A stretch of 64,000 nucleotides of DNA from Snuella lapsa (GCF_039539345.1 NZ_BAABCY010000034.1:1-64000); one strand, 5' to 3'. Positions 1 to 10,001 are shown, counted from the stretch's first letter. Translations and numbers: made by a program. Notes: generated by a model from the sequence alone, not told the origin.

Positions 1-90
1 TTAATATACTGAATATCAATATAATAAACTAAAATAAAAACACTTTTTTCTTATCCGAGATTCACGTTAATTACTTTTATCAAGTTAAAC

Positions 91-136
91 GAAAAAACAT
101 CAATTGCAAAATCTTTTGATTATAACAATTGATGTT
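91..136 (-). terminator. Rho-independent terminator-like hairpin
   Basis: An 11-bp perfect inverted repeat (96-106 paired with 126-136, AACATCAATTG with CAATTGATGTT) is followed on the minus strand by a run of six T. It lies about 165 bp beyond the end of the GSCFA gene and could end that transcript. The rest of 1-300 is AT-rich with no supported gene. Confidence 0.5.
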
Positions 137-300
137 CTTTATGTGAATTGATTAATAGCACTTTAATTTACAATTATTTATGCTTGATTTATCAATTTTT
201 CGATGAAATGCCATTATAAAAGATTAAACGTAGTACGTTTTTTTTAAACAAATTTATCGAAAATCTCTTCAATAAAGTCTTACGCTACTTAGGCTAAATG

Positions 301-1272
301 CTAGTTATTAAATACGATATGGGAAAACTCGTTTTGCAACTGTTTTTTTTTAACCTCAAGATTTTTAAGAAATTTTTGATGCGCTTCAGAGTTATGGTTA
401 AAGGGCTTATGTAACAGCCCTTTTTGTACGGCTTCCACCTTGTCCATCGTCTTAGTAGCTTCATCGACAACCCAAGTAGCTTTAAACTTCTCCCAAACGT
501 AATCAATAGCTACTGTGTTAGGATGCAACATATCTTCTTTATAAAACCGATAATCCCTAAGTTCGTCCATAATGATTTCATAGGACGGAAAGTAAAACGA
601 TTTGCTTTTGGAAATAGGTTCCTGACTATTTAAAAATTGATGTATTGCAGTTATCAAATGTGCTTTGCTTTGCATATTTTCAATAAAACCATCTTTTATA
701 TGCCTAACTGGAGATACCGTAAATACAACCGTTGTATTCTGGTTTATTGAGTGTATGGCAGACATCATACTTTTTAATGACTTTATAAGCGAGGTAACCG
801 ACATTAACTCTTTCTTAAACTGTTTCTGGGGTACTTTGTGGCAATTAGCCACTATAGCATCGCTTGCAATAAAACGATACACCCAAGCCGTTCCCAAAGT
901 AATTACTATGTGCGTTGCATCACAAAGTCGTTCAAATGTTATTTTAAGATTTGTGTTTAACTCATGTAACAATAAATCCTTAGAGGCATGACTCAATTTA
1001 GAATGCGCATCAAAACAGTGCCATTGCTCGTTATGTAAAAACACATCGTCTTTGGTATATTCCCTTTTATTAACAGCGTCTCTAAGTAAATTTTCGATTG
1101 CTTTTGGATGAAATAAAATACCAAATGGGTTTTGGGTACTCTTAAATTTAAAGTAATCTAATTTCCCTCCAATATTTTCAACAAAACACGACCCCAAGAG
1201 AAGTACACTAGATGTATAGTCTATTAGATTATTTGACTGTTTTTCTAAAGGTATTTGTGTTTGCAGCTTCAT
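301..1272 (-). CDS. GSCFA domain-containing protein
   Basis: This 323-residue protein belongs to the GSCFA family, found mainly in Bacteroidota and Proteobacteria and named after a conserved motif; here the motif reads LLGSCFVENIG at about residues 24-34. The family has an SGNH-hydrolase-like look: the GSCF serine near the N terminus and a DMLHPN block near residue 250 would be the nucleophile and the Asp/His region. No signal peptide is visible, so a cytoplasmic location is likely. Its biochemical role is not established. It is read in the same direction as alaS, from which it is separated by a decayed GxxExxY gene. The start gives the expected family N terminus (MKLQTQIPL). Confidence 0.85.
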   Translation of the reverse strand: MKLQTQIPLEKQSNNLIDYTSSVLLLGSCFVENIGGKLDYFKFKSTQNPFGILFHPKAIENLLRDAVNKREYTKDDVFLHNEQWHCFDAHSKLSHASKDLLLHELNTNLKITFERLCDATHIVITLGTAWVYRFIASDAIVANCHKVPQKQFKKELMSVTSLIKSLKSMMSAIHSINQNTTVVFTVSPVRHIKDGFIENMQSKAHLITAIHQFLNSQEPISKSKSFYFPSYEIIMDELRDYRFYKEDMLHPNTVAIDYVWEKFKATWVVDEATKTMDKVEAVQKGLLHKPFNHNSEAHQKFLKNLEVKKKQLQNEFSHIVFNN

Positions 1273-1295
1273 ATGCTCGCCAAGGTGCTAAGGTC

Positions 1296-1612
1296 TCAAA
1301 ATATTTTTAACGAAAAAACCATAAACCGTTTACTTACTATTCTAGTGCTTCCAGATTTAATCAACGGGCTATTAAAATTAATCAGCAAACCTAACTTTAA
1401 ATTAGTTAATTTCAAATAAGTTAATAATTGTTTGGGATGAACTGGGTGAATCTCCATTACAGATTTTATTTCAACTATTACTTTATTCTCTACTATTACT
1501 GTTCTAAAACTGAGATCCAACTTACGTTCCTTTCAAACAACAGGCTGCCACTTTTGTCTTTCAAACTTCAGAATGTAATATCTTCATAATCCGACTCTAA
1601 AAACCCTACTCT
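1296..1612 (-). pseudogene. GxxExxY protein remnant (PD-(D/E)XK-like), broken
   Basis: The longest open stretch (1296-1520, start codon TTG only) is the C-terminal part of the GxxExxY family: LDLSFR, ENKVIVEIKSV, HPVHPKQLLTYLKLT, LKLGLLINFN. Reading further upstream in the same frame gives KFERQKWQPVV, then a TGA where the family has Tyr, then KERKLDLSFR. In another frame, at about 1569-1612, GFLESDYED matches the family-defining GxLExxYE motif. The gene is therefore broken by an in-frame stop and by a frameshift with loss of roughly eight residues between the two conserved blocks. Intact members are about 120-130 residues and resemble small nucleases of uncertain function. No intact N terminus was found upstream. 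Confidence 0.8.
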
Positions 1613-1739
1613 AAATTATTAAGAGCACCAAGCTTAGTCTTTTATACCCATAGCCTTTGCGATTTTTTGCCTCCACAAGTTCAATTGTTTCATAATTGAA
1701 TTGACCCTGCTAAGACGGCTTTATACTCTAGCGAGTCAA

Positions 1740-4352
1740 TTATGTCAAGAATTCCTTAGCTGCCTCCAAAGCCTGTTCAATGCCATCAGGGTTTTTACCT
1801 CCTGCTGTAGCAAAGAAAGGCTGTCCGCCACCACCACCTTGAATAAACTTACCTAACTCACGAACTACTTGACCTGCATTAAGCCCGTTGCTAGCCACCA
1901 ATGCCTTCGAAATATAGCAAGACAATAACGCCTTGCCGTTTTTAACAGTCGCCAACAACAAGAATAAATTATCAAATTCATTGCCCAACTCAAAGGCCAA
2001 ATCCTTAATCCCTGAGGCATCTAAATCCAATTGCTTAGCCAAAAACTGCACTCCATTTATTGTTGTAAGTTCATTTTTAAGCGTTCCTTTCATATCCTTT
2101 GCCTTATCTTTCAATAAGGCTTCGATTTGCTTTTTTAAATCGGCATTTTCGCTTTGTAAACCCTGAAGTGCCTTAACAGGTTCTTTTGCATTATTCAAAA
2201 GCATCTTCATTTCAGAATAGGCCTTATTATTTTCTAAATAAAAATCTTTAACGGCTCTATTGGTTATTGCTTCAATACGACGAATACCTGCTGCAATAGC
2301 ACTTTCTGAAACAATTTTGAAATGCCAAATATCGGCAGTATTCTTGACGTGTATTCCACCACACAATTCAATGGATTGTCCAAAACGAATGGTTCGCACC
2401 GCATCTCCATATTTTTCACCAAACAAAGCCATTGCACCTTCTTCTAGGGCCTTATCCATAGGGATGTTTCTATGTTCAATTAAAGGTAATTTGCCTTCTA
2501 TTCGGGCATTCACAAAATCTTCAACCTCTGTTAATTGTTCTGGCGTCACTTTAGAAAAATGTGAAAAATCAAAACGTAGCCCTTCTGGTTTTACCAAAGA
2601 CCCTTTTTGTTCCACATGATCCCCCAAAATGGTTCGCAATGCTTGATGCAATAGGTGCGTTGCTGTATGATTACTGGCAGACAACTCTCTAAGATCGTTA
2701 CTTACAACGGCTTTAAACGTTTCATCAATACGATTTGGCAATTCTTTAGTAAAATGAATAATTACATTATTCTCTTTCTTCGTATCTATAATATAAATAA
2801 CTTCACCATGTGTACTCTCTAAATACCCCTTATCACCTACTTGTCCACCTCCTTCAGGGTAGAAAGGTGTTAAATTGAAGACCAGCTGATACATGTCTCC
2901 TTCTTTTTTGGAAGTCACTTTTCTATATCTTGTAATTTTTACATTGGTTTCAAGATAATCGTATCCTACAAATTCCTGTACTGCATCATCAATTAAAACT
3001 GTCCAATCACCTGTACTTACTTCACTGGCAATACGCGAACGTTTTTTTTGTTTTTGAAGTTCTTGATTAAAGCCTTCTTCATCTAGTTTCAAATCTTTTT
3101 CAGAAAGAATAAGCGCTGTAAGGTCAATAGGAAATCCATATGTATCATATAGTTCGAAAGCCTTTTCTCCCGAAACCGTATCGCCCTTTGTTTCTTCTAC
3201 AATTCTGTTTAAAAGCACCAAACCTTGATCCAATGTTCTTAAGAAGGACTGTTCTTCCTCTTTAATAACGTTTTCTATAAGCTGCTTTTGTATTTTCAAT
3301 TCGGGAAAAGCTGCCCCCATTTTATTACTCAACACCTCAACTAATCTATAGATAAAGGGTTCTTTTTTATTCAAAAAGGTAAAACCATAGCGCACAGCAC
3401 GTCTTAAAATCCTACGAATCACATAGCCTGCCCCATTATTACTTGGCAACTGCCCGTCTGCTATAGAAAATGCTACAGCGCGAACGTGATCGGCAATTAC
3501 GCGTATGGCAACATCTACTTTATAGTCCTTAGCATATTGGGTATTGGTAATCGTTTCGATTTCTCTAATTATGGGTGTAAACACATCGGTATCGTAATTG
3601 GACTGTACGCCTTGCAACACCATACACAAACGTTCGAATCCCATTCCTGTATCGATATGTTTTTCTGGAAGATTTTCTAAACTGCCATTAGCTTTACGGT
3701 TATATTGCATAAAAACCAAATTCCATATTTCCACTACCTGTGGGTGGTCTTTATTTATCAAATCTTTACCTGGGACCTTAGCCTTTTCCTCAGCAGAACG
3801 GATATCAACATGAATTTCACTGCAAGGCCCACATGGCCCTTGATCCCCCATTTCCCAAAAATTATCTTTCTTGTTACCGTTTAAAATCCGTTCTTCAGAA
3901 ATGTGTTCTTTCCAATAGTCGTATGCTTCGGTGTCTTTAGAAAGTCCATCCTCAGCACTTCCTTCAAAAACTGTTACGTACAATATATCTTTATCGATGC
4001 CATATACTTCGGTTAACAGCTCCCATGCCCATGCTATTGCTTCTTTTTTAAAGTAATCACCAAAACTCCAGTTTCCAAGCATCTCAAATAGTGTATGGTG
4101 GTAGGTATCGTAACCCACTTCTTCCAAGTCGTTATGCTTTCCAGAAACGCGTAAGCACTTTTGAGAATCTGTAATACGCTTACTCTTCGGCTCTGCATTC
4201 CCTAAAAAGTACTCTTTAAAAGGAGCCATCCCTGCATTTATAAACATTAATGTTGGATCGTCTTTAAGCACCATTGGTGCCGACGGAACTATACTATGAC
4301 TTTTACTTTCAAAAAAACTTAAAAACTTCGATCGTATATCTTGTGACTTCAT
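1740..4352 (-). CDS. alaS: alanine--tRNA ligase
   Basis: At 870 residues this is full length for a bacterial AlaRS, which attaches alanine to tRNA-Ala in the cytoplasm. The class II catalytic domain is N-terminal (SKFLSFFESKSHSIVPSAP, then the FINAGMAPFK block). The editing domain carries the zinc-ligand motif HTATHLLHQ near residue 560 and CGGIH near residue 667. The C-terminal DHHA1/oligomerisation region ends with the glycine-rich GGGGGQPFFATAGGK segment. A TAAATTTG -7 element lies at 4429-4422 on the minus strand, about 70 bases before the ATG. The gene is divergent from the M23 peptidase, a common flavobacterial arrangement. Confidence 0.98.
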   Translation of the reverse strand: MKSQDIRSKFLSFFESKSHSIVPSAPMVLKDDPTLMFINAGMAPFKEYFLGNAEPKSKRITDSQKCLRVSGKHNDLEEVGYDTYHHTLFEMLGNWSFGDYFKKEAIAWAWELLTEVYGIDKDILYVTVFEGSAEDGLSKDTEAYDYWKEHISEERILNGNKKDNFWEMGDQGPCGPCSEIHVDIRSAEEKAKVPGKDLINKDHPQVVEIWNLVFMQYNRKANGSLENLPEKHIDTGMGFERLCMVLQGVQSNYDTDVFTPIIREIETITNTQYAKDYKVDVAIRVIADHVRAVAFSIADGQLPSNNGAGYVIRRILRRAVRYGFTFLNKKEPFIYRLVEVLSNKMGAAFPELKIQKQLIENVIKEEEQSFLRTLDQGLVLLNRIVEETKGDTVSGEKAFELYDTYGFPIDLTALILSEKDLKLDEEGFNQELQKQKKRSRIASEVSTGDWTVLIDDAVQEFVGYDYLETNVKITRYRKVTSKKEGDMYQLVFNLTPFYPEGGGQVGDKGYLESTHGEVIYIIDTKKENNVIIHFTKELPNRIDETFKAVVSNDLRELSASNHTATHLLHQALRTILGDHVEQKGSLVKPEGLRFDFSHFSKVTPEQLTEVEDFVNARIEGKLPLIEHRNIPMDKALEEGAMALFGEKYGDAVRTIRFGQSIELCGGIHVKNTADIWHFKIVSESAIAAGIRRIEAITNRAVKDFYLENNKAYSEMKMLLNNAKEPVKALQGLQSENADLKKQIEALLKDKAKDMKGTLKNELTTINGVQFLAKQLDLDASGIKDLAFELGNEFDNLFLLLATVKNGKALLSCYISKALVASNGLNAGQVVRELGKFIQGGGGGQPFFATAGGKNPDGIEQALEAAKEFLT

Positions 4353-4572
4353 GTATCTATTTTGAAACTCTTGTTTCTGTTAAATTACTATTAAAGCGAA
4401 ACATTTTTTATCTTTACCGTGCAAATTTATTTTAAATTTCGGACTGAGTAAACCAACTTAGAGAATATTATCGAATCTTACTGTAATAATATTTTATAGT
4501 TTTGTTCGTTAGATTAAAAATTAAAACATAACAAGGCTTATAACTTCTTGCAAAAATAGCATAAATTAAGGA

Positions 4573-5544
4573 ATGAGTAAGGTTAAATATTATTACGATT
4601 CTGAATCGCTTTCTTACCGAAAAATAGAACGTAAAAAGCGCACAACACTTAAGTATGCGACAGTATTTATACTGGCCTCAGCATTGTTTGGTTTTTTGTC
4701 GGTTTTTATAGCCAGTCAATACATTGAATCCCCAAAGGAAAAAGCCTTAAAAAGAGAGTTGCAAAACATGCAATTACAATTTGAACTGCTTAACAAGAAA
4801 ATGGGACAAGCTGAAGCTGTACTTGCCAATATTGCAGATAGGGACAATAACATATATCGTGTTTATTTTGAGGCCAACCCCATACCTGAGGAACAACGAA
4901 AGGTAGGCTTTGGTGGTATTAACAGGTATAAAGATTTGGAAGGTTTTGATAATTCCAAACTCATTGTTGAGAGTAACAAACGCATAGACATCTTGCAAAA
5001 ACAAATTGTAATACAGTCAAAATCCCTAGATGAGATAGCTAAACTAGCTGAAGAAAAAGAAAAACTCTTGGCTGCCATTCCGGCTATTCAGCCAGTAAGT
5101 AATGAGGATCTTACTAGGATGGCCTCTGGCTACGGTATGCGCTCTGATCCCTTCACCAAAGTAAGGAAAATGCACTGGGGCATGGATTTCACAGCTCCCA
5201 GAGGCACCCCTATATACGCAACTGGCGACGGCATTGTTAAACGTGCTGATGCTGGTGCTACCGGATACGGGAAACACATAAGAATTGACCACGGTTACGG
5301 ATACGTAAGTTTATATGCCCATTTGTACAAATACAATGTTAGAAGAAACCAAAAAGTAAAACGTGGTGACCTTATAGGCTTTGTAGGTAGTACTGGACGT
5401 TCGCAAGCCCCGCACCTCCATTATGAAATTTTTAAAGATGGTGCGCGCATTAACCCTATTAACTTCTACTATGGAAGTTTAACAGCGGAAGAGTTTAATA
5501 AGTTGTTAGAACACGCTTCTTTAGAAAATCAATCTTTAGATTAA
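4573..5544 (+). CDS. M23 family metallopeptidase (LytM-type, membrane anchored)
   Basis: This 323-residue protein has a basic cytoplasmic N terminus, one membrane segment at about residues 27-49, a coiled-coil region (about 55-90 and 135-170) and a C-terminal M23/LytM domain (about 185-305). The zinc and catalytic motifs are present: HWGMDF and HLHYEI (HxH). It should sit in the inner membrane with the domain in the periplasm and cut peptidoglycan cross-bridges or regulate other hydrolases. It is followed after four bases by a MerR regulator. The sequence TAGTTTTG at 4497-4504 is a fair -7 promoter element. Confidence 0.93.
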   Translation: MSKVKYYYDSESLSYRKIERKKRTTLKYATVFILASALFGFLSVFIASQYIESPKEKALKRELQNMQLQFELLNKKMGQAEAVLANIADRDNNIYRVYFEANPIPEEQRKVGFGGINRYKDLEGFDNSKLIVESNKRIDILQKQIVIQSKSLDEIAKLAEEKEKLLAAIPAIQPVSNEDLTRMASGYGMRSDPFTKVRKMHWGMDFTAPRGTPIYATGDGIVKRADAGATGYGKHIRIDHGYGYVSLYAHLYKYNVRRNQKVKRGDLIGFVGSTGRSQAPHLHYEIFKDGARINPINFYYGSLTAEEFNKLLEHASLENQSLD

Positions 5545-5548
5545 TAAA

Positions 5549-5878
5549 ATGCATATAGAACTTCCAGAAAAACGCTATTATGGTATTGGTGAAGTGGCTC
5601 AAGCTTTTGGTGTTAATGCATCCTTAATTCGTTTTTGGGAAAAAGAATTCGACATCCTTAAACCTAAAAAAAATGCAAAAGGTAATAGAAAGTTTACTCC
5701 CGAGGACATCAAAAATCTCAAATTGATTTTTCATCTTGTTAAGGAACGTGGCTTTACGTTGGAAGGAGCTAAAATCCATTTAAAAGAAGAAAAACAGAAA
5801 ACGCTTAATAATTTTGAGATAATAAACAAACTGGAAAACATAAAGAACCAACTCTTAAAGATAAAGGAGCACCTTTAA
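5549..5878 (+). CDS. MerR family transcriptional regulator
   Basis: This 109-residue protein has an N-terminal MerR winged helix (YYGIGEVAQAFGVNASLIRFWEKEF at its core, residues 10-34) and a following helix (FTPEDIKNLKLIFHLVKERGFTL), but only a short C-terminal helix and no effector domain with metal-binding cysteines. It is co-directional with the M23 peptidase, with a four-base gap, so the two are probably one transcript. Flavobacterial genomes usually show this pair; a LemA gene that often follows in relatives is not here. The target genes and any ligand are unknown. Confidence 0.9.
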   Translation: MHIELPEKRYYGIGEVAQAFGVNASLIRFWEKEFDILKPKKNAKGNRKFTPEDIKNLKLIFHLVKERGFTLEGAKIHLKEEKQKTLNNFEIINKLENIKNQLLKIKEHL

Positions 5879-5992
5879 AATTAAGGTTATTATAAAAACA
5901 ATTCTAATTATTGTCGTAAGCCCAGATGATTGAATTTAAATTTGCTTTCATCTAGCTCGACTTATATCAGGGATGCAGAGCAACTAACAAAA

Positions 5993-7297
5993 TTACTTCT
6001 TACGCATGTACACACTTATGGGTACACCTTTAAAATCGAAATGCTCTCGTAATTTATTTTCCAAAAAGCGCTTATAGGGATCTTTAACATACTGCGGAAG
6101 GTTACAGAAAAAAGCAAACTGAGGCTGTGGTGTTGGTAACTGCATGATGTATTTTATCTTTACATATTTAGCCTTGTAAGCTGGTGGCGGGTAACTTTCA
6201 ATAACAGGCAGTAAAACCTCATTTAGCTTGCTCGTCTTTATCTTTTTGGATCGGTTTTTATAGACTTCCACAGCTGTTTCTATCGCTTTGTATATGCGTT
6301 GCTTAGACAAAGCCGATATAAATATAATCGGCACATCTGTAAATGGTTCAATTTGCTTCCTGATAGCCTTTTCATATTCTTTTGTCGATTTATGGTCTTT
6401 TTCTACCAGATCCCATTTATTAACCAAAATCACAACGCCTTTGCGATTACGTTCGGCCAACCAGAAAATATTTTGTACCTGTCCGTCAAAACCACGCGTA
6501 GCATCCAGTACTAACAAACATACATCGGCATGCTCTATGGCACGAACGCTTCTCATTACCGAATAAAATTCCAAATCTTCCTTTACCTTAGATTTACGTC
6601 TTATTCCAGCCGTATCAACCAGATTAAACTCAAATCCAAAGCGATTGTATTTGGTATCTATAGCATCGCGGGTTGTTCCTGCAATGTCCGTAACAATATA
6701 TCGGTCTTCACCTATCAAGGCATTAATAAAAGATGATTTTCCTGCATTGGGTCTTCCTACAACAGCAAAACGTGGTAAATCCTCCTCTTCTTTCTCTTCT
6801 TTTTCCGGCAAGGCAGCTACCAAGGCATCCAGCAATTCTCCAGTACCACTACCATTAATACCAGCTATGGTATAATATTCCCCCAATCCTAAAGAATAGA
6901 ATTCAACAGCATCTTCAGCCCTTTGTCCATTATCTACTTTATTTACAGCTAAAAACACAGGTTTGTTTACTTTACGAAGTAATTTAGCAACATCCTCGTC
7001 CATTCCCGTAACACCAGTTTCTACATCAACCATAAAGATAATAGCATCGGCTTCTTCAATCGCCAATTCTACTTGCTTGTCGATCTCTGCTTCAAACACA
7101 TCATCACTTCCCAGAACATATCCTCCAGTATCTATAAGAGAGAACTCTTTACCGTTCCAATCACTTTTTCCATAATGGCGATCTCTTGTTACACCACTAA
7201 CGGCATCAACAATGGCTTCCCTTCGTTGAATTAAACGATTAAAGAATGTCGACTTCCCTACATTTGGACGGCCTACTATGGCTACTATATTACTCAT
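5993..7297 (-). CDS. der: ribosome biogenesis GTPase Der
   Basis: This 434-residue protein has the tandem GTPase layout unique to Der/EngA. The first domain starts with GRPNVGKST (residues 8-16), with DTGGY and NKVD. The second starts near residue 180 with GRPNAGKSS, followed by DTAG and NKWD. A C-terminal KH-like domain follows (about 350-434). It acts in assembly of the large ribosomal subunit. The gene is convergent with the MerR gene. TATTTTTG at 7366-7359 (minus) is a candidate -7 element about 60 bases upstream of the ATG. Confidence 0.98.
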   Translation of the reverse strand: MSNIVAIVGRPNVGKSTFFNRLIQRREAIVDAVSGVTRDRHYGKSDWNGKEFSLIDTGGYVLGSDDVFEAEIDKQVELAIEEADAIIFMVDVETGVTGMDEDVAKLLRKVNKPVFLAVNKVDNGQRAEDAVEFYSLGLGEYYTIAGINGSGTGELLDALVAALPEKEEKEEEDLPRFAVVGRPNAGKSSFINALIGEDRYIVTDIAGTTRDAIDTKYNRFGFEFNLVDTAGIRRKSKVKEDLEFYSVMRSVRAIEHADVCLLVLDATRGFDGQVQNIFWLAERNRKGVVILVNKWDLVEKDHKSTKEYEKAIRKQIEPFTDVPIIFISALSKQRIYKAIETAVEVYKNRSKKIKTSKLNEVLLPVIESYPPPAYKAKYVKIKYIMQLPTPQPQFAFFCNLPQYVKDPYKRFLENKLREHFDFKGVPISVYMRKK

Positions 7298-7464
7298 AAT
7301 CTTGACTTGTAACGGCTTAATGCCGATTGTATTTCTTTTATCTACACGAAATATTCTGCAAAAATAGGAAATATAACCAATGCCGAGCTTTTTTTCGGCA
7401 AAGATTAAAAGTATTTATATTTCAAATAAAAATAGTACTTTACTGTACTTAAAACATTTACTAA

Positions 7465-7971
7465 ATGCCAGCAACCCAAGACATCATTTTGCGTCCTCGG
7501 TTTAAATTTGAATTACCACAAAATAACCAAACCATTCTGGAAGCCTTTCAAAAAACAAAAACAACGCAATCGGACTTTATAATAACACGTATAGACGATC
7601 ATGTGTTTATTAAATTCCCTAAGCACAAGCAACATTTTTGGTCGCCACAATTACATTTAGAAATCAATGAAGTAGATGATTACAACTGTATAGTTTATGG
7701 CTTATTTGGTCCCAACCCAACTGTATGGACACTATTCATGTTTATCCACTTTTTAGTAGCTGGCTTATTTATAGCTTTTGGTATTTGGGCTTATACTAAT
7801 TGGACATTACAATCATCGTACGCAATACAAGTTGGCATGATGTTATTAATGGTGATTATTTGGATTGTTTTATACTTAGGAGGACAAATTGGAAAATCTT
7901 CTGGCAAACAAGAAATGGTTTCCTTACGGAATTTTATGAACGGGATTTTAAATGATATTAGCCAAACTTAA
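7465..7971 (+). CDS. hypothetical membrane protein
   Basis: This 168-residue protein has no domain I can name. The first 85 residues are soluble, mixed alpha/beta, with the segment FWSPQLHLEINEVDDYNCIVYGLFGPNPTVW in fragments that recall a PH-like or coat-like fold. Two membrane helices follow (about 92-112 and 122-145), and the C terminus is short and polar. Similar two-helix proteins are frequent in Flavobacteriia, here between der and era, two ribosome-assembly GTPases, but on the opposite strand, so no functional link is implied. A weak hairpin at 7980-8019 (AAAAAGC / GCTTTTT) follows the gene. Confidence 0.75.
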   Translation: MPATQDIILRPRFKFELPQNNQTILEAFQKTKTTQSDFIITRIDDHVFIKFPKHKQHFWSPQLHLEINEVDDYNCIVYGLFGPNPTVWTLFMFIHFLVAGLFIAFGIWAYTNWTLQSSYAIQVGMMLLMVIIWIVLYLGGQIGKSSGKQEMVSLRNFMNGILNDISQT

Positions 7972-8108
7972 GATCAACAAAAAAGCCCTGATCGAATTCC
8001 CTGTCAACCAAAGCTTTTTAAACTAACTCAAATAATTCTAACTAACATTGGCAAATGTCCTTCTTTTGCTTTACGTTAACGTTATGGAATTAAAAAGTTA
8101 GTATTATA

Positions 8109-8993
8109 TTATTTATTGTTATAACCAAAACGCCTTAGTTGATTTTGGTTACTTCGCCAGTTTTTATTCACTTTTACATAGAGTTCTAAATGAAGTTGTT
8201 TCCCAAAGAATTTTTCCAGATCCTTTCTAGCTTCTATACCCACACGTTTTAAAGCACTTCCTTTATGCCCTATTATTATACCTTTTTGAGTTTCACGTTC
8301 TACCATAATCACAGATCGCACCCTAATAATACTCTCTTCTTCTAAAAACTCTTCTGTTAGTATCTCTACTGCATAAGGTATCTCTTTCTTATAGTGCAAT
8401 AGTATTTTTTCGCGTATGGTTTCATTTATAAAGAAGCGTTCTGGCTTATCGGTTAATTGGTCTTTTGGATAAAAGGCTGGGGATTCTGGCAACAAGTCTA
8501 CAATACGATCGAAAACTTCCTTTACCTGGAAGCCCTCTAATGCAGATATCGGAATAATCTCGGCATTAGGCACTTTTTGCAACCAAAGCTGTACCTGAGT
8601 CTCTAACTGTTCTTGATCGGACTTATCTATCTTATTTAAAAGCAGGAGTACTGGGATCTTAGAATTAACTATCTTATTGAAAAAAGCTTCATCTTTTAAT
8701 TCCTGTTCGCCAATCTCAACCATATACAACAAGATATCGGCATCTTCAAAAGCCGATTTTACGAAATCCATCATCGATTCCTGCAACTCATAAGCTGGTT
8801 TGATAATCCCAGGCGTATCACTAAATACCACTTGAAAATCGTCACCGTTTACGATACCTAAAATACGATGCCGCGTGGTTTGCGCCTTCGATGTAATAAT
8901 AGACAACCGCTCGCCTACAAATGCATTCATTAATGTAGATTTGCCCACATTTGGATTTCCTATAATATTTACAAAACCTGCTTTGTGCCCCAT
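8109..8993 (-). CDS. era: GTPase Era
   Basis: At 294 residues the length is normal for Era, the GTPase that binds the 3' end of 16S rRNA and helps mature the small subunit. The G1 motif GNPNVGKST is at residues 12-20, G3 is DTPG, and G4 is NKID near residue 120. The C-terminal KH domain contains GHKGSALKRVGIEARKDLE. A TAAATTTG -7 element lies on the minus strand at 9024-9017, about 25 bases before the ATG. It is separated from the upstream FKBP gene by a strong terminator, so it is transcribed on its own. Confidence 0.98.
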   Translation of the reverse strand: MGHKAGFVNIIGNPNVGKSTLMNAFVGERLSIITSKAQTTRHRILGIVNGDDFQVVFSDTPGIIKPAYELQESMMDFVKSAFEDADILLYMVEIGEQELKDEAFFNKIVNSKIPVLLLLNKIDKSDQEQLETQVQLWLQKVPNAEIIPISALEGFQVKEVFDRIVDLLPESPAFYPKDQLTDKPERFFINETIREKILLHYKKEIPYAVEILTEEFLEEESIIRVRSVIMVERETQKGIIIGHKGSALKRVGIEARKDLEKFFGKQLHLELYVKVNKNWRSNQNQLRRFGYNNK

Positions 8994-9070
8994 ATATTTT
9001 CTTATTAAAAACGCTGCAAATTTACAACCTTGAATTGTTTATCCTACTATATATTAAGATTATAAACAAA

Positions 9071-9099
9071 AAAAACAGGAAGCTGAGCTTCCTGTTTTT
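9071..9099 (-). terminator. Rho-independent terminator after the FKBP gene
   Basis: A 13-bp perfect stem (AAAAACAGGAAGC with GCTTCCTGTTTTT) closes on a three-base loop, with a T-run built into the stem. It lies 27 bases beyond the stop of the FKBP lipoprotein gene and before era. Confidence 0.9.
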
Positions 9100-9125
9100 A
9101 ACACTTAAAATATCATAAATCAATT

Positions 9126-9851
9126 TTACTTGACAATCTCCAATAATTCAACTTCAAATATTAATGTTGAAAACGGCTTGATCTTAGCTCCTCTTTGTTG
9201 GTATCCATAAGCTAATTCCTGAGGAACAAAAAACTTATATTTAGATCCTACAGACATTAACTGTAACCCTTCGGTCCATCCTTTTATAACTTGTCCTACT
9301 CCAAATTGAGAAGGCTCTCCTCTATCTACAGAACTATCAAATACAGTACCGTCTATTAATGTACCGTGATAGTGCACTTTTACTTTAGAAGCCGCTTCTG
9401 GTTTTTCACCGTCACCTTCTTTTAAAACAATGTATTGTAAACCACTAGCCGTTGTTACAACACCATCCTTAGTCATGTTTTCCTCTAAGAACTTTTCACC
9501 TTCTGCTTTTTCATTAGCATAGGTCTCTTCTGCCTTCTTCTTAGCCTCTTCTTCCATTTTATCACGTTGCTCCTGTTGCTTTTTCATCATATAGGTTCTT
9601 ATAATCCCTTGTGCCGCTTCTTTGTCAATTAGCACTTCAGAAGAATCTACTGCAGACATAAAGCCTTGAAGAAATAGGTCGTTATCAAACTCGGAAAAGT
9701 TAGCTCCAATATTACGAGCTACATCCATCCCTATGGCATAGCTTACAGAATCAACTTCCGTATTCAGCGATTTTTTCGTAAATCCACCTTTATTACATGA
9801 GCTAGCCAGTGCAGCCACTAATGCGATACTTAAAAACTTAGTTATTTTCAT
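9126..9851 (-). CDS. FKBP-type peptidyl-prolyl isomerase lipoprotein
   Basis: This 241-residue protein has a lipoprotein signal ending at Cys19 (LAASSC region), a helical N-terminal dimerisation region of the FkpA/Mip type (about 25-125, with a charged coiled coil) and a C-terminal FKBP domain (about 135-241; VKVHYHGTLIDGTVFDSS, VIKGWTEGLQ, ELAYG, LIFEVELLEI). It should work as an envelope-side proline isomerase and chaperone, anchored to a membrane. TACTTTTG at 9891-9884 (minus) is a -7 element 32 bases before the ATG. The terminator at 9071-9099 makes it monocistronic. Confidence 0.95.
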   Translation of the reverse strand: MKITKFLSIALVAALASSCNKGGFTKKSLNTEVDSVSYAIGMDVARNIGANFSEFDNDLFLQGFMSAVDSSEVLIDKEAAQGIIRTYMMKKQQEQRDKMEEEAKKKAEETYANEKAEGEKFLEENMTKDGVVTTASGLQYIVLKEGDGEKPEAASKVKVHYHGTLIDGTVFDSSVDRGEPSQFGVGQVIKGWTEGLQLMSVGSKYKFFVPQELAYGYQQRGAKIKPFSTLIFEVELLEIVK

Positions 9852-10001
9852 GTTGAATTTTGTTTGGTTTAAATTTCAGTTGCCAAAAGTAGCGATTTTT
9901 ACTTCACTATAAAAGGACAGATGCGTTATTATAAGCTAACGCTTCCTTTATAACATTATTTTTATTAATAAACTTGTAATTTACAAGATTTCATCAAAAA
10001 A

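Noticed and set aside
1..20. AT-rich start of the window resembles the upstream part of the IS4-family element (about 18 of 20 bases with 24112-24131)
   Set aside because: Too short and low in complexity; no inverted ends or transposase sequence follow.
5936..5943. TAAATTTG -7-like element between MerR and der
   Set aside because: It lies in a convergent region with no gene downstream and no TTG at the right distance.
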